From NCBI GenBank assembly GCA_042091495.1, contig JBELHJ010000032.1:1-26983 (forward strand): 26,983 nucleotides of DNA, given 5' to 3'. The DNA is from JBELHJ01 sp042091495. Lineage in GTDB: Bacteria > Bacteroidota > Bacteroidia > Flavobacteriales > Flavobacteriaceae. The position numbers and the translations under genes were made by a program. Below the pieces are notes generated by a model that searched no databases, was not told the origin of the DNA, and worked only from the letters and a program-made list of their open reading frames with translations. Shown piece by piece: positions 1 through 7,100 of the stretch (positions within the stretch are counted from its first letter, which is position 1; every line of letters starts with the position of its first letter).

Positions 1-519
1 GAAATTGAAAAAGATATTAAAAGACTTGAAATTATTACTAGCAGATTTAGTAAAATTGGTTCATTACCAATTTTAAAACCACATAATATTGTTGAGGAAA
101 CCTCTAAAACTATTGATTATTTAAAATCACGTTTGTCTGATAAAGTAATCTTTAATTTTGTTAAGAATACTGAAAACATTCAAGTAAATCTTGACCCAGA
201 GTTATACAGTTGGTCTATAGAAAACCTAATTAAAAATGGTATCGATGCCATGAAAGGAATGGGTATGCTTACCATTGAAATAACTCAAAAAAATAACTTA
301 GTAAAAACCATTATTTCAGATACGGGTAAGGGAATTCCAAAAAATCAATTTCAAAATATATTTGAACCAGGCTTTACAACTAAAAAAAGAGGTTGGGGAC
401 TTGGGTTGTCATTATCTAAAAGGATCACAGAAGACTATCATAAAGGGAAAATAAAAGTACTTAATTCAGAATTAGAAAAAGGCACATCTATTCAAATTAG
501 TCTTTCAACAATCTCATAA
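1..519 (+). CDS. Sensor histidine kinase, C-terminal part (5' end cut by window)
   Basis: The reading frame is open from base 1 to the TAA at 517-519, giving 172 visible residues. The first residues look like the second helix of a dimerisation (HisKA) domain, so the phospho-accepting His, any membrane segments and the sensor domain lie outside the window. The rest is a GHKL ATPase domain: an N box (ENLIKNGIDAM, about residues 74-84), a G1 box (DTGKGI), an F-box region (FEPGFTTK) and a G2 box (GWGLGLSLSK). The usual Ala in the N box (KNAxDA) is Gly here. The protein should autophosphorylate on the missing His and pass phosphate to an unseen response regulator. It converges on the HIT gene with only two bases between the stop codons and no terminator between them. 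The ATPase assignment is firm; the signal sensed is unknown. Confidence 0.92.
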   Translation, partial: EIEKDIKRLEIITSRFSKIGSLPILKPHNIVEETSKTIDYLKSRLSDKVIFNFVKNTENIQVNLDPELYSWSIENLIKNGIDAMKGMGMLTIEITQKNNLVKTIISDTGKGIPKNQFQNIFEPGFTTKKRGWGLGLSLSKRITEDYHKGKIKVLNSELEKGTSIQISLSTIS

Positions 520-521
520 AA

Positions 522-911
522 TTAAATATTTGATGCAATTGCTTTAGCTAAGTCTTCAAACTCTTTAGAGGTAAGGGCCGTTTTTGATATAAACCTTGCA
601 TCTTCCATGGACTTAAGCGGGATGAGATGTACGTGAACATGAGGTACTTCTAATCCTATCACAGACATTCCTACTCTTTGACATTCAACGGTCTTCCTTA
701 TGCCTAGTGCAACTTTCCTTGAAAACAGCATTAAATCTGAATATAGATTCTCATCCAAATCAAAAATTTTATCGACCTCTATCTTGGGAACACAAAGTGT
801 ATGACCTACACTGTTAGGATTAATATCTAAAAAAGCGATAAAATCATCAGTTTCTGCTACTTTATATGCAGGTAAATCTCCTTTAATAATTTTTGTAAAA
901 ATTGATGCCAT
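522..911 (-). CDS. HIT family protein (nucleotide-binding hydrolase)
   Basis: The protein has 129 residues, a normal length for a single-domain HIT (histidine triad) protein. It shows the N-terminal IFTKIIKGDLPAYKV pattern and the diagnostic triad HVHVHLIPL near residues 91-99. These enzymes hydrolyse nucleoside phosphoramidates or dinucleoside polyphosphates; the middle His attacks the alpha phosphate. Here the substrate is unknown. It lies 14 bases downstream of greA on the same strand and is very probably co-transcribed with it, an arrangement familiar from Flavobacteriia. The ATG at 909-911 is the only sensible start, because the conserved MASIFTKI begins there. It could be Hint-like; the sequence does not decide the subgroup. 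Confidence 0.93.
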   Translation of the reverse strand: MASIFTKIIKGDLPAYKVAETDDFIAFLDINPNSVGHTLCVPKIEVDKIFDLDENLYSDLMLFSRKVALGIRKTVECQRVGMSVIGLEVPHVHVHLIPLKSMEDARFISKTALTSKEFEDLAKAIASNI

Positions 912-925
912 ATTTCTAAATTAAG

Positions 926-1399
926 TTATCTAGAAATTTCTAAGACATCAAACTTCATAATTCCGTTAGGCACTTGAATATCTGCAACATCTCCAACAGA
1001 TTTTCCCAACAAGCCTTTTCCAATTGGGGAGTTTACTGAAATTTTACCTGAAGCCAGGTCTGCTTCTCCGTCAGCAACTAAAGTATATGTCATTTCAGTA
1101 CCATTTAACTGGTTTCTAATTTTAACTTTAGATAACACTAATGCTTTACTTGAATCTAACTGAGATTCATCTATAACTCGTGCATTGGCTAAAACCTCTT
1201 CCAACTTAGAGATTTTCATTTCTAACAATCCTTGGGCTTCTTTTGCAGCATCATATTCAGCGTTTTCACTTAAATCGCCTTTATCTCTGGCATCTGCAAT
1301 AGCCTGAGATGCTTTTGGACGCTCTATATCTTTAAGTTGAGACAATTCGTCTCTTAATTTTTTTAATCCTTCTGGTGTATAATATGAAATATTACTCAT
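926..1399 (-). CDS. greA: Transcription elongation factor GreA
   Basis: The 157 residues match the normal GreA length (about 158). The N-terminal half is the antiparallel coiled coil, opening with YYTPEGLKKLRDEL and carrying the tip region GDLSENAEYDAAKEAQ, whose acidic residues enter the RNA polymerase secondary channel and stimulate cleavage of backtracked RNA. The C-terminal half (from about residue 80) is the FKBP-like domain, with SPIGKGLLGKSVGD near the end. It is the first gene of the greA-HIT operon. Its leader (about 1400-1470) has a strong -7 box and, right after the likely start of transcription, a stem-loop with a U-run. That suggests premature termination as a control step. Confidence 0.97.
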   Translation of the reverse strand: MSNISYYTPEGLKKLRDELSQLKDIERPKASQAIADARDKGDLSENAEYDAAKEAQGLLEMKISKLEEVLANARVIDESQLDSSKALVLSKVKIRNQLNGTEMTYTLVADGEADLASGKISVNSPIGKGLLGKSVGDVADIQVPNGIMKFDVLEISR

Positions 1400-1443
1400 A
1401 ATTTAGTTTCTATTATTCTTAAGTCATGTATCCTACTAAACGC

Positions 1444-1465
1444 AAAAAATCTCGTAAAACGAGAT
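1444..1465 (-). terminator. Intrinsic terminator-like hairpin inside the greA leader
   Basis: Read on the minus strand, the stem ATCTCGT / ACGAGAT (1449-1455 with 1459-1465, three-base loop) is followed at once by six T (1444-1449). It lies only a few bases downstream of the predicted greA start site and about 45 bases upstream of the greA ATG, so it cannot be the end of an upstream gene. An attenuator, or the end of a very short leader RNA, is the natural reading. The stem is short and A/T-capped, so efficiency may be partial. Confidence 0.55.
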
Positions 1466-1471
1466 CAAAAA

Positions 1472-1479
1472 CAAATATA
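1472..1479 (-). promoter_or_regulatory. Predicted greA-HIT promoter (-7 box)
   Basis: CAAATATA on the plus strand reads TATATTTG on the minus strand, an exact match to the Bacteroidota -7 consensus TAnnTTTG. I see no clear TTG at -33. Transcription would begin near 1466-1470, directly before the leader hairpin. Confidence 0.5.
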
Positions 1480-1494
1480 CAAAAAATAATATTT

Positions 1495-1502
1495 TATTTT
1501 TG
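1495..1502 (+). promoter_or_regulatory. Predicted promoter (-7 box) of the small lipoprotein gene
   Basis: TATTTTTG matches TAnnTTTG exactly. The expected start of transcription is about 1505-1509, so the ATG at 1508 would be at the very 5' end of the mRNA. The in-frame ATG at 1526 would have a short leader. This supports the later start. Confidence 0.45.
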
Positions 1503-1525
1503 AAAATATGATTAAGACTCTAAAT

Positions 1526-1957
1526 ATGACTAAGTGTTCTAAATACCTGATTATTTTTGTATTATGCATTTTAGCTTGCGATAAAGATGACCAAAATACC
1601 AACTGTAATTATTTATTGGATCTTGGGGTTTCTCTTAGTATTAACATGAATCTACCTCAATACAGTCAGCTAAAATTTATCAATAATCCTATATACATCC
1701 CAAATCATGGAAATGGCGGATTAATTGTAATCAAGGCTTCCGAGGGCTTTTACAGAGCATGGGATGCTAGCGACCCTAATCAATACCCTAAGACTTGTTC
1801 TATTTTAGAAATCAATGGTATTGAGGCCATTTCAGGTTGTGAAGATAATAATACGTATAGTCTAATTACTGGGCAATCTATTAATACGGTGCTGCCTTGT
1901 ACCCTCAAAGAATATCCTGCAGCACAATCTGGCAACACCGTAATTATCAATAATTAA
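1526..1957 (+). CDS. Small lipoprotein with a degenerate Rieske-like domain
   Basis: I chose the ATG at 1526 over 1508 because it gives a compact lipoprotein signal (MTKCSKYLIIFVLCILAC, lipid Cys at residue 18) and fits the promoter; the mature protein is about 126 residues. After the Cys comes DKDD, which resembles the Bacteroidota surface-export signal (K followed by two acidic residues). The C-terminal half follows the Rieske pattern: a GLIVIKASEGFYRAWD strand, a Cys-containing loop, GCEDNNTYSLITGQ, then a YPAAQSGNTVIINN ending. In my alignment the first ligand pair (C-x-H) is D83-P-N85 and the second (C-x-x-H) is C105-E-D-N108, so a [2Fe-2S] cluster is unlikely. It overlaps the receptor gene tail to tail by four bases. 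Function unknown; the fold assignment is inference. Confidence 0.75.
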   Translation: MTKCSKYLIIFVLCILACDKDDQNTNCNYLLDLGVSLSINMNLPQYSQLKFINNPIYIPNHGNGGLIVIKASEGFYRAWDASDPNQYPKTCSILEINGIEAISGCEDNNTYSLITGQSINTVLPCTLKEYPAAQSGNTVIINN

Positions 1958-4101
1958 AATTTAATTGTTGCACCAATTAAAAAGTTTCTTGTAGCTTGAG
2001 GATAATATCCTGCGCCTTCAATTGTTGTTGTTGCGTTTGGATCAGACCAATTATCATCATAAGTATACCAATAACCATTGGAAACATATTCAGAATCAAA
2101 AATATTATTCACTAATGCTGAAAATACAATTGATTTAAAAATAGATTTCAATTTCAATTCATAATTAATGTTTAAATCAGCAACATAGTAGGCGTCAAGT
2201 TTAGATCCCTCGGAATCAATATTACCCATATATTGTTCTCCAACATATTTTTGTAGAAAAGAAATTGACAAATTTTTAGCAGGATTATAAACAATATTAG
2301 CTGCTGAAACTAGTGATGGAGAGAATGCTAAATTTGTTTCTCCAAAATTTGTTAAAGCACCATCATAGATATAAAACACCTCTTTGTTTTTATTTGAACT
2401 CAACGTAAAATTAGGTTGGAAGTATAATAAATCTTTCAACAAAGTAATATCTGCAGCAACTTCAAGACCCAATCTGTAACTTTCACCACTATTGTCTCTC
2501 ACAGGTGCACCTACGTCATCAATAGCCCCTGTCATTACGAGTTGTTCATTATAATGCATGTAATATACATTAGTACTTAATCCAAAACCTGATTTCTTTA
2601 GTCGCCAACCTAATTCGAAATCATTAAGTTGCTCTGGCTTTATGTTTGGATTGTTTTCAAAATCACTACGACTTGGCTCTCTATTTCCTCTTGCGTATGA
2701 AAAGTAAAAATTATTATTGTTATTTAACTGATATGAAATACCTGCTTTAGGGTTGAAAAAATTATAATTTTCATCAATTCTCATATTAACCAAATCGGAA
2801 GTTATTCCCTTAGTCTTATATGACACTTTTCTTAGTTGTAAATCACCAAATAACGTCAAGGCATCATTTAATCTATATGTTGACTTTGCAAAAAGACTAA
2901 ATTCTTTTTTTCTTCCGTTTCCTTCATAATAACGATCTCTAATTGCAGCATTTTCGCTCAAAGACCTAGCCCAAATCACTTCTCCATAATGGTCTCCATC
3001 ATAATCACTTATAGATGCTCCAAATTGTAAGTTAACTTCATTTTTTCTGTAATTAGCTGATACATTTATGACATAAAAATCATTGTCTAACCAACGTCTT
3101 CTAATTAAATCTGTAGTGTCTCCTCCATCAACATCTGGAATAACAATACCCCCGTAAGTACTTACATCATCATCCTCTCTATATTGCTCAAAATACCCCC
3201 TGCCGTATGTGTAATTTAAACCAATATTTGAAGACCAATAATTACTCCACTTTTCATTCCAATGAAGCTGATAATGATCCTGTTTGTAGTTATCAATTTC
3301 ATTTTCATACTCATAAGGGTTTTGGGTTCTATCTTCTTCAAGTTCTTCTATTGTCAAACCATACCAAGCTTGGTATGTACGTTCGTGACCACCAAAAGTT
3401 ATAGCTTTGATTAGACTTGTCTCACTCACATAAGCCCCTTGAATAAAATAGGACTTAAGATCTGAGAACGCCCTATCCACATAACCATCAGAATTGATTT
3501 GAGATAAACGCCCAGATAATTCAAAATGATTATTCAATTTACCAGTGCTAAATTTTACATTATGCTTTCTAGAATTATAGCTACCAAACGCATTTGCAAT
3601 TTCTCCATATGCTGAATCAGAAACAGCATCAGTCAAAATATTAACACTTGCTCCGAAAGCACCTGAACCATTTGTTGAAGTTCCAACACCTCTTTGTATT
3701 TGTAGACTCTCAACAGAGGAAGTAAAATCCGGTAAGTTAACCCAAAATGTTCCTAATGACTCTTGGTCGTTATATGGAATTCCATTAATGGTAATATTCG
3801 TTGATTGTGCATCAACCCCTCTAATTCTTATTCCAGTGTAACCAATACCAGCACCAGCATCTGATGTAGTAACTACGGATGGCTGATAATTTAATAAAAT
3901 CGGGATGTCTTGTCCCAAATTCCTTTTTTGCAACTCCTCCTTTGAAACGTTTGAGTGCGTAATTGGTGAATCTGCCTCTACCCTTACGGATCGAACTAAA
4001 ACTTCATCCAAAACCTGTACTCTAGTTGAATCTTGTACTTGTTGTGCCCAAAGTACAGCACCCCAAGATGTTAGTAAAAAAATGAAACATAATTTTTTCA
4101 T
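1954..4101 (-). CDS. TonB-dependent outer-membrane receptor, TPP-riboswitch controlled (predicted thiamine uptake)
   Basis: I start the gene at the ATG at 4099-4101 (715 residues), where the signal peptide MKKLCFIFLLTSWGAVLWAQ begins; the frame stays open 23 codons upstream but that stretch is leader RNA. After the signal comes a TonB-box-like stretch (DEVLVRSVRVEADSP), then the plug domain (about residues 40-160) with IRIRGVDAQSTNITINGIPYND and a GVGTSTNGSGAFGASVNI core, then the 22-stranded barrel ending in an aromatic residue (LIGATIKF). There is no N-terminal carboxypeptidase-like domain, so it is not SusC-like. The TPP riboswitch in its leader indicates repression when TPP is plentiful. 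It therefore probably imports thiamine, a phosphate ester or a precursor, using energy from TonB-ExbBD. It is transcribed alone. Confidence 0.93.
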   Translation of the reverse strand: MKKLCFIFLLTSWGAVLWAQQVQDSTRVQVLDEVLVRSVRVEADSPITHSNVSKEELQKRNLGQDIPILLNYQPSVVTTSDAGAGIGYTGIRIRGVDAQSTNITINGIPYNDQESLGTFWVNLPDFTSSVESLQIQRGVGTSTNGSGAFGASVNILTDAVSDSAYGEIANAFGSYNSRKHNVKFSTGKLNNHFELSGRLSQINSDGYVDRAFSDLKSYFIQGAYVSETSLIKAITFGGHERTYQAWYGLTIEELEEDRTQNPYEYENEIDNYKQDHYQLHWNEKWSNYWSSNIGLNYTYGRGYFEQYREDDDVSTYGGIVIPDVDGGDTTDLIRRRWLDNDFYVINVSANYRKNEVNLQFGASISDYDGDHYGEVIWARSLSENAAIRDRYYEGNGRKKEFSLFAKSTYRLNDALTLFGDLQLRKVSYKTKGITSDLVNMRIDENYNFFNPKAGISYQLNNNNNFYFSYARGNREPSRSDFENNPNIKPEQLNDFELGWRLKKSGFGLSTNVYYMHYNEQLVMTGAIDDVGAPVRDNSGESYRLGLEVAADITLLKDLLYFQPNFTLSSNKNKEVFYIYDGALTNFGETNLAFSPSLVSAANIVYNPAKNLSISFLQKYVGEQYMGNIDSEGSKLDAYYVADLNINYELKLKSIFKSIVFSALVNNIFDSEYVSNGYWYTYDDNWSDPNATTTIEGAGYYPQATRNFLIGATIKF

Positions 4102-4103
4102 TG

Positions 4104-4121
4104 CGATTAAAAATTTAATCG
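4104..4121 (-). promoter_or_regulatory. Perfect 7-bp hairpin touching the receptor start codon
   Basis: CGATTAAAAATTTAATCG (plus strand) gives a seven-base-pair stem with a four-base loop in the receptor mRNA, ending two bases before the ATG. It covers the region where a ribosome would load. It is a candidate translational part of the riboswitch expression platform. How it would couple to the aptamer is not visible. Confidence 0.4.
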
Positions 4122-4189
4122 AATAAAAAGAGGTAATTATTCTAGTGTTAATAAAATAATAAACGTGCACTAAAAAACAGTGCTTTACA

Positions 4190-4266
4190 AATTCCTAAAC
4201 AGCATTACCTGTTCTAGGTTCTATGGGTATGATCTCAGCCACTTATAGGCACCCCTTTTGAGAACA
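4190..4266 (-). ncRNA. TPP (THI-element) riboswitch
   Basis: On the minus strand the conserved TPP aptamer elements appear in order and with normal spacing: GGGGTGCC (within 4247-4255), CTGAGA (4233-4238), an ACCC run (about 4223-4227), GAACCTAGAACAGG and TAATGCTG. A weak P1 is formed by TTCT (4261-4264) with AGGAA (4192-4196). The pyrimidine-sensing CUGAGA loop and the pyrophosphate-binding GAACCU/UAAUGC side are both present, so the aptamer looks functional. It lies about 90 bases upstream of the receptor ATG, which it should control by TPP. No clear intrinsic terminator follows it; a 5-bp hairpin at 4167-4183 and the hairpin at 4104-4121 suggest translational control. Confidence 0.93.
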
Positions 4267-4269
4267 TTG

Positions 4270-4296
4270 CAAATTTACATACTAAATTTTTAGCAA
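4270..4296 (-). promoter_or_regulatory. Promoter of the riboswitch-receptor transcript
   Basis: Minus-strand TAAATTTG (4270-4277) matches the -7 consensus TAnnTTTG, and a TTG (4294-4296) stands 16 bases further upstream as the -33 element. The start of transcription would fall about 4264-4267, exactly at the 5' edge of the riboswitch aptamer. This agreement makes the call stronger than sequence match alone. Confidence 0.7.
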
Positions 4297-4321
4297 TAAA
4301 AAATTTTAAAGAAAAATCTTA

Positions 4322-4365
4322 CCTAAAAAACAAAAAGCCTTGAATTTTAGAATCAAGGCTTATAA
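4322..4365 (-). terminator. Rho-independent terminator of the six-gene operon
   Basis: On the minus strand the stem AAGCCTTGA / TCAAGGCTT (about 4336-4363, loop of roughly nine bases) is followed by TTTTGTTTTTT. It begins about 20 bases after the DUF4301 stop codon and lies upstream of the riboswitch promoter, so it separates the operon from the receptor transcript. Confidence 0.85.
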
Positions 4366-4384
4366 ATTTGAATCAATCTTTTTT

Positions 4385-5947
4385 TTACTGTGATTGGAGG
4401 ACTTGACATTGATGCCCTGGTTTGATCAGATCATTAACCGTTTTTACAGGATTAAACGTAGCTAAAGGCACCTCTACAAATAAGGTGTTCCATCCTGCCA
4501 TACTGCCATTCCACAAACCAGGTAATTCTAAAGCTCTTAAAGCTTTACCAGATTGTGTTTTACTGGATATGAAAGCTGTTTCAGAATCAACAAACTCTGA
4601 TAAATTAAATGCATCCCCTTTATAGTCTTTTAATCCACAAACCAAATCAACAGGGTTAAAATGAGTCGCTTGATTAACTATAACTTCTTGATCTTTTTTT
4701 GATAAATCCATTTGAGCAGACTCTACAATCTGAAGACTAGTTTCTCCATTTGAATTTAGAGTCCAAAATGGACCTCCTCCTGGCTGCCCCTCATTTTTAA
4801 CCATTCCACAAACTCTAATTGGCTTGTTTAATCGGGTTTTGATGTACAGTTGTTTTTCGTCAGATTTGTAATTATCAAATTCATCTGGAAATTTTACATT
4901 TAATTCTTTTGTCATAAACTCTGTTACATCACTGAAATCAGCTAATCCATTATCTAATTCCTTTAAAAAGGAAAAAACGTTTTCTTGAGTTTTTAGTAGT
5001 AATCCCGCAAGTACTTTTTTATAATTCACTACTAGATCTCTGGATGATCGTGTAACTACATTATCGATGTTTTTTACAAACACTAAATCTGCATCAAGCT
5101 CATTGAGATTTTCAATAAGTGCACCATGACCAGAAGGTCTAAATAAAATACTGCCATCATTATTTCTAAATGGTTGATTTCCCTCAGTAACCGCTATAGT
5201 GTCTGTAGAGGATTTTTGAAATGAATATTCAAGATCAAATGTCTTTCCTGTTTGAGCAATTACATTTTCCAAAATATTTTCAGATAAATCTTTGAATAAG
5301 TGGCGGTGTTTTTCTGATATCGTAAAATGAATTCTAACCTTACTCCCATCAACACAAGAGGCCGCTTCAAGAAGATGTTCTTCAAAGGCTGTAGCAATGT
5401 TTTCTTCATTGTAATAATGAAATGGTAATACTCCTTTGGGAAGGTTTCCAAAATTAAAGCCTTCATTTCCTAAAATAAAAGCTATGAACTTAAATAGTTT
5501 ATCTCCTGGTTTTAAATCTTCATAACCAGGAATTAATTTTTTTAATTCTTCTATAGCGTCTTGGTAAAAAGGAAATGAACTTAAATTATCATTAAAAAAT
5601 TTAATCTCCTTGTCTTGAGTTCTTTCTAAATAGGACTCTAACGTTTCCTCTCCAAAATTATAGCTATCTAAAAAATTAAATAAGAACTTAAACATTCTAG
5701 AGGCTGCTCCAGAAGCAGGCACAAATCTTTGTACCAATAATCTTTCACAATTATCACTATAATACTTTTTTAGAGCTTCTTGAGATTCTGCGGAAAAACT
5801 CAATAACCCATTTCCTAGTGTTGCTGCAGCAACTAAATTAGTTGGAGAGATTCCCTTTTTAAAAATTTCAATTTGTGATAATACGGTTTCTTTTGATAGA
5901 TTCTTACTTTTTAATTGCTCTTGATCAGTGTTATTAAAATCAATCAT
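4385..5947 (-). CDS. DUF4301 family protein
   Basis: The protein has 520 residues and no signal peptide or membrane segment, so it is cytoplasmic. I recognise the DUF4301 family, which is largely restricted to Bacteroidota. Conserved-looking blocks are RFVPASGAASRMF (about residues 74-86), LFRPSGHGALIENLNELDAD (about 268-287) and GQPGGGPFWT (about 383-392). The first block resembles the GxGxxSRM loop of nucleotidyltransferases that act on sugar phosphates, and the second could bind phosphate, but this is only a resemblance. It is the last gene of the operon; its ATG overlaps the stop of the NadR-like kinase in ATGA, so translational coupling is likely. No function is known to me. Its place beside transport and kinase genes suggests a nucleotide or cofactor role. 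Confidence 0.85.
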   Translation of the reverse strand: MIDFNNTDQEQLKSKNLSKETVLSQIEIFKKGISPTNLVAAATLGNGLLSFSAESQEALKKYYSDNCERLLVQRFVPASGAASRMFKFLFNFLDSYNFGEETLESYLERTQDKEIKFFNDNLSSFPFYQDAIEELKKLIPGYEDLKPGDKLFKFIAFILGNEGFNFGNLPKGVLPFHYYNEENIATAFEEHLLEAASCVDGSKVRIHFTISEKHRHLFKDLSENILENVIAQTGKTFDLEYSFQKSSTDTIAVTEGNQPFRNNDGSILFRPSGHGALIENLNELDADLVFVKNIDNVVTRSSRDLVVNYKKVLAGLLLKTQENVFSFLKELDNGLADFSDVTEFMTKELNVKFPDEFDNYKSDEKQLYIKTRLNKPIRVCGMVKNEGQPGGGPFWTLNSNGETSLQIVESAQMDLSKKDQEVIVNQATHFNPVDLVCGLKDYKGDAFNLSEFVDSETAFISSKTQSGKALRALELPGLWNGSMAGWNTLFVEVPLATFNPVKTVNDLIKPGHQCQVLQSQ

Positions 5948-6507
5948 TTTTTAAGTAAATTATTTATTTGGTTTATTGCTTTTTTTAATCTGGTTTCTTG
6001 ATTTCCCCTCAAAATTATATAAGGCTTTTTGGCATTAATTAATGCCTCTTCAAATTTATTAAACATAAATTCTCTATCGTTTGGCTTATCTCTTAAATCG
6101 TCTTTTACCCAAGGTATATCAATATAAGTCAACAAATATAAGTCATAATGATTTTTCAAAGCATACTCGTTTATTAATTTATCACATTTCCCTTCAAAAT
6201 AAACTTCAGAATATACCTTAGTCTCCAATAAATCTGTATCGCATATAAGTACATGATTTGCTAAACCAGCTTTTGAGTTTTCAATTGACATTTGGCCATA
6301 AGCTATGGGGAGCAAGTCATCATAAGAACATATTTTATTTTCTCTATCCCATATTTCTTGTAGGTAATCTCTGGCAAATTCTGGAACCCAAACCGTTTTG
6401 TAATGTGAAGCTAATTGCCTTGAAAGTGTTGTTTTTCCTGTTGATTCTGGACCAAACAAAACTACTTTTAAACAATTTGTTTTGAGTTGCTCAAGTGTTT
6501 TTTCCAT
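5944..6507 (-). CDS. NadR-like P-loop kinase (ribosylnicotinamide-kinase fold), candidate thiamine kinase
   Basis: The 187 residues correspond to the kinase domain of NadR alone; the N-terminal DNA-binding and NMN adenylyltransferase domains of full NadR are absent. Walker A is GPESTGKT (residues 19-26), followed by WVPEFARDYL, a Walker B-like LICDTDLLETKVY, and a WVKDDLRDKPNDRE lid region. In NadR this domain phosphorylates nicotinamide riboside brought in by PnuC. Here the neighbours are a PnuC-family transporter, a thiamine-binding protein and a TPP-riboswitch receptor, so phosphorylation of thiamine or a precursor is a plausible alternative. The gene starts 40 bases inside pnuC; no later Met precedes the P-loop, so the overlap is real. 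The kinase fold is certain; the substrate is open. Confidence 0.88.
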   Translation of the reverse strand: MEKTLEQLKTNCLKVVLFGPESTGKTTLSRQLASHYKTVWVPEFARDYLQEIWDRENKICSYDDLLPIAYGQMSIENSKAGLANHVLICDTDLLETKVYSEVYFEGKCDKLINEYALKNHYDLYLLTYIDIPWVKDDLRDKPNDREFMFNKFEEALINAKKPYIILRGNQETRLKKAINQINNLLKK

Positions 6508-7100
6508 TGTAAATATCCTTGAATTGCTAAAATAGTAAAGATTAAATATTGAAGGGACAACATTCCCAAACCTCGATAAGCATACAAAGGCACTGTAATT
6601 ACATCAGCGATAATCCAAAGTATCCAGTTTTCAATTTTTTTGTTAGCCATATACCACATTGCTGTGAAAAAAATACCTGAAGTTACTATATCAATGTAAT
6701 TAGTAGTAGTAAGTTCATAGTCATAAAAACTGTAAACACCATAAGTAACCAACATCGTTAAAAAGAACATTAAAACACCAACACTCTTTTCATTAATTGT
6801 TGTTCTTGAAATTCCAAGTACTGGAACATTATCTTTTTTTCGAGCCCAGTTCCACCAACCATAAACACTCATGACAGAATAGTAAAAATTCATCATCATA
6901 TCTCCAAAAAAACCTGCTTTATACAACAAGAAAACCGAAATAATAGTTGCTACTAGCCCAGAGGGATAAACCAAAATGTGGGTGCGTTTTGCATATACTA
7001 CACTAACAATTCCAAAAACAAATGCTATAAACTCTAATAGAATATAAATTGCAGGTGTACTATAATAAGCTTCAATAAAAAAATCAATTAAATGGTTCAT
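6468..7100 (-). CDS. PnuC-family vitamin transporter, probably PnuT-like (thiamine)
   Basis: The 210-residue protein is almost entirely hydrophobic, with about seven membrane helices as expected for PnuC. It carries the family signature YGWWNWARKK (residues 80-89), whose W82 and W85 form the WxxW substrate-binding motif, and WYMANKKIENWILWIIADV later. PnuC proteins carry nicotinamide riboside (PnuC), thiamine (PnuT) or riboflavin (PnuX) by facilitated diffusion across the inner membrane and rely on intracellular phosphorylation for trapping. The next gene supplies a kinase, and the preceding gene encodes a thiamine-binding protein, which favours thiamine. It overlaps the upstream gene by 17 bases and the downstream kinase by 40. 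Family certain; substrate inferred from context only. Confidence 0.9.
   Translation of the reverse strand: MNHLIDFFIEAYYSTPAIYILLEFIAFVFGIVSVVYAKRTHILVYPSGLVATIISVFLLYKAGFFGDMMMNFYYSVMSVYGWWNWARKKDNVPVLGISRTTINEKSVGVLMFFLTMLVTYGVYSFYDYELTTTNYIDIVTSGIFFTAMWYMANKKIENWILWIIADVITVPLYAYRGLGMLSLQYLIFTILAIQGYLQWKKHLSNSKQIV

Noticed and set aside
3207..4126. Plus-strand open frames inside the TonB receptor gene
   Set aside because: Short, without promoter or domain, and fully contained in a well-supported receptor gene.
4102..4170. N-terminal extension of the receptor (23 extra codons)
   Set aside because: It would put a non-signal stretch before a clear signal peptide and would lie in the riboswitch leader; the ATG at 4099-4101 is the better start.
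4167..4183. Terminator hairpin downstream of the TPP aptamer
   Set aside because: The stem is only five base pairs and the T-run is inside the loop, not after the stem, so it is not an intrinsic terminator.
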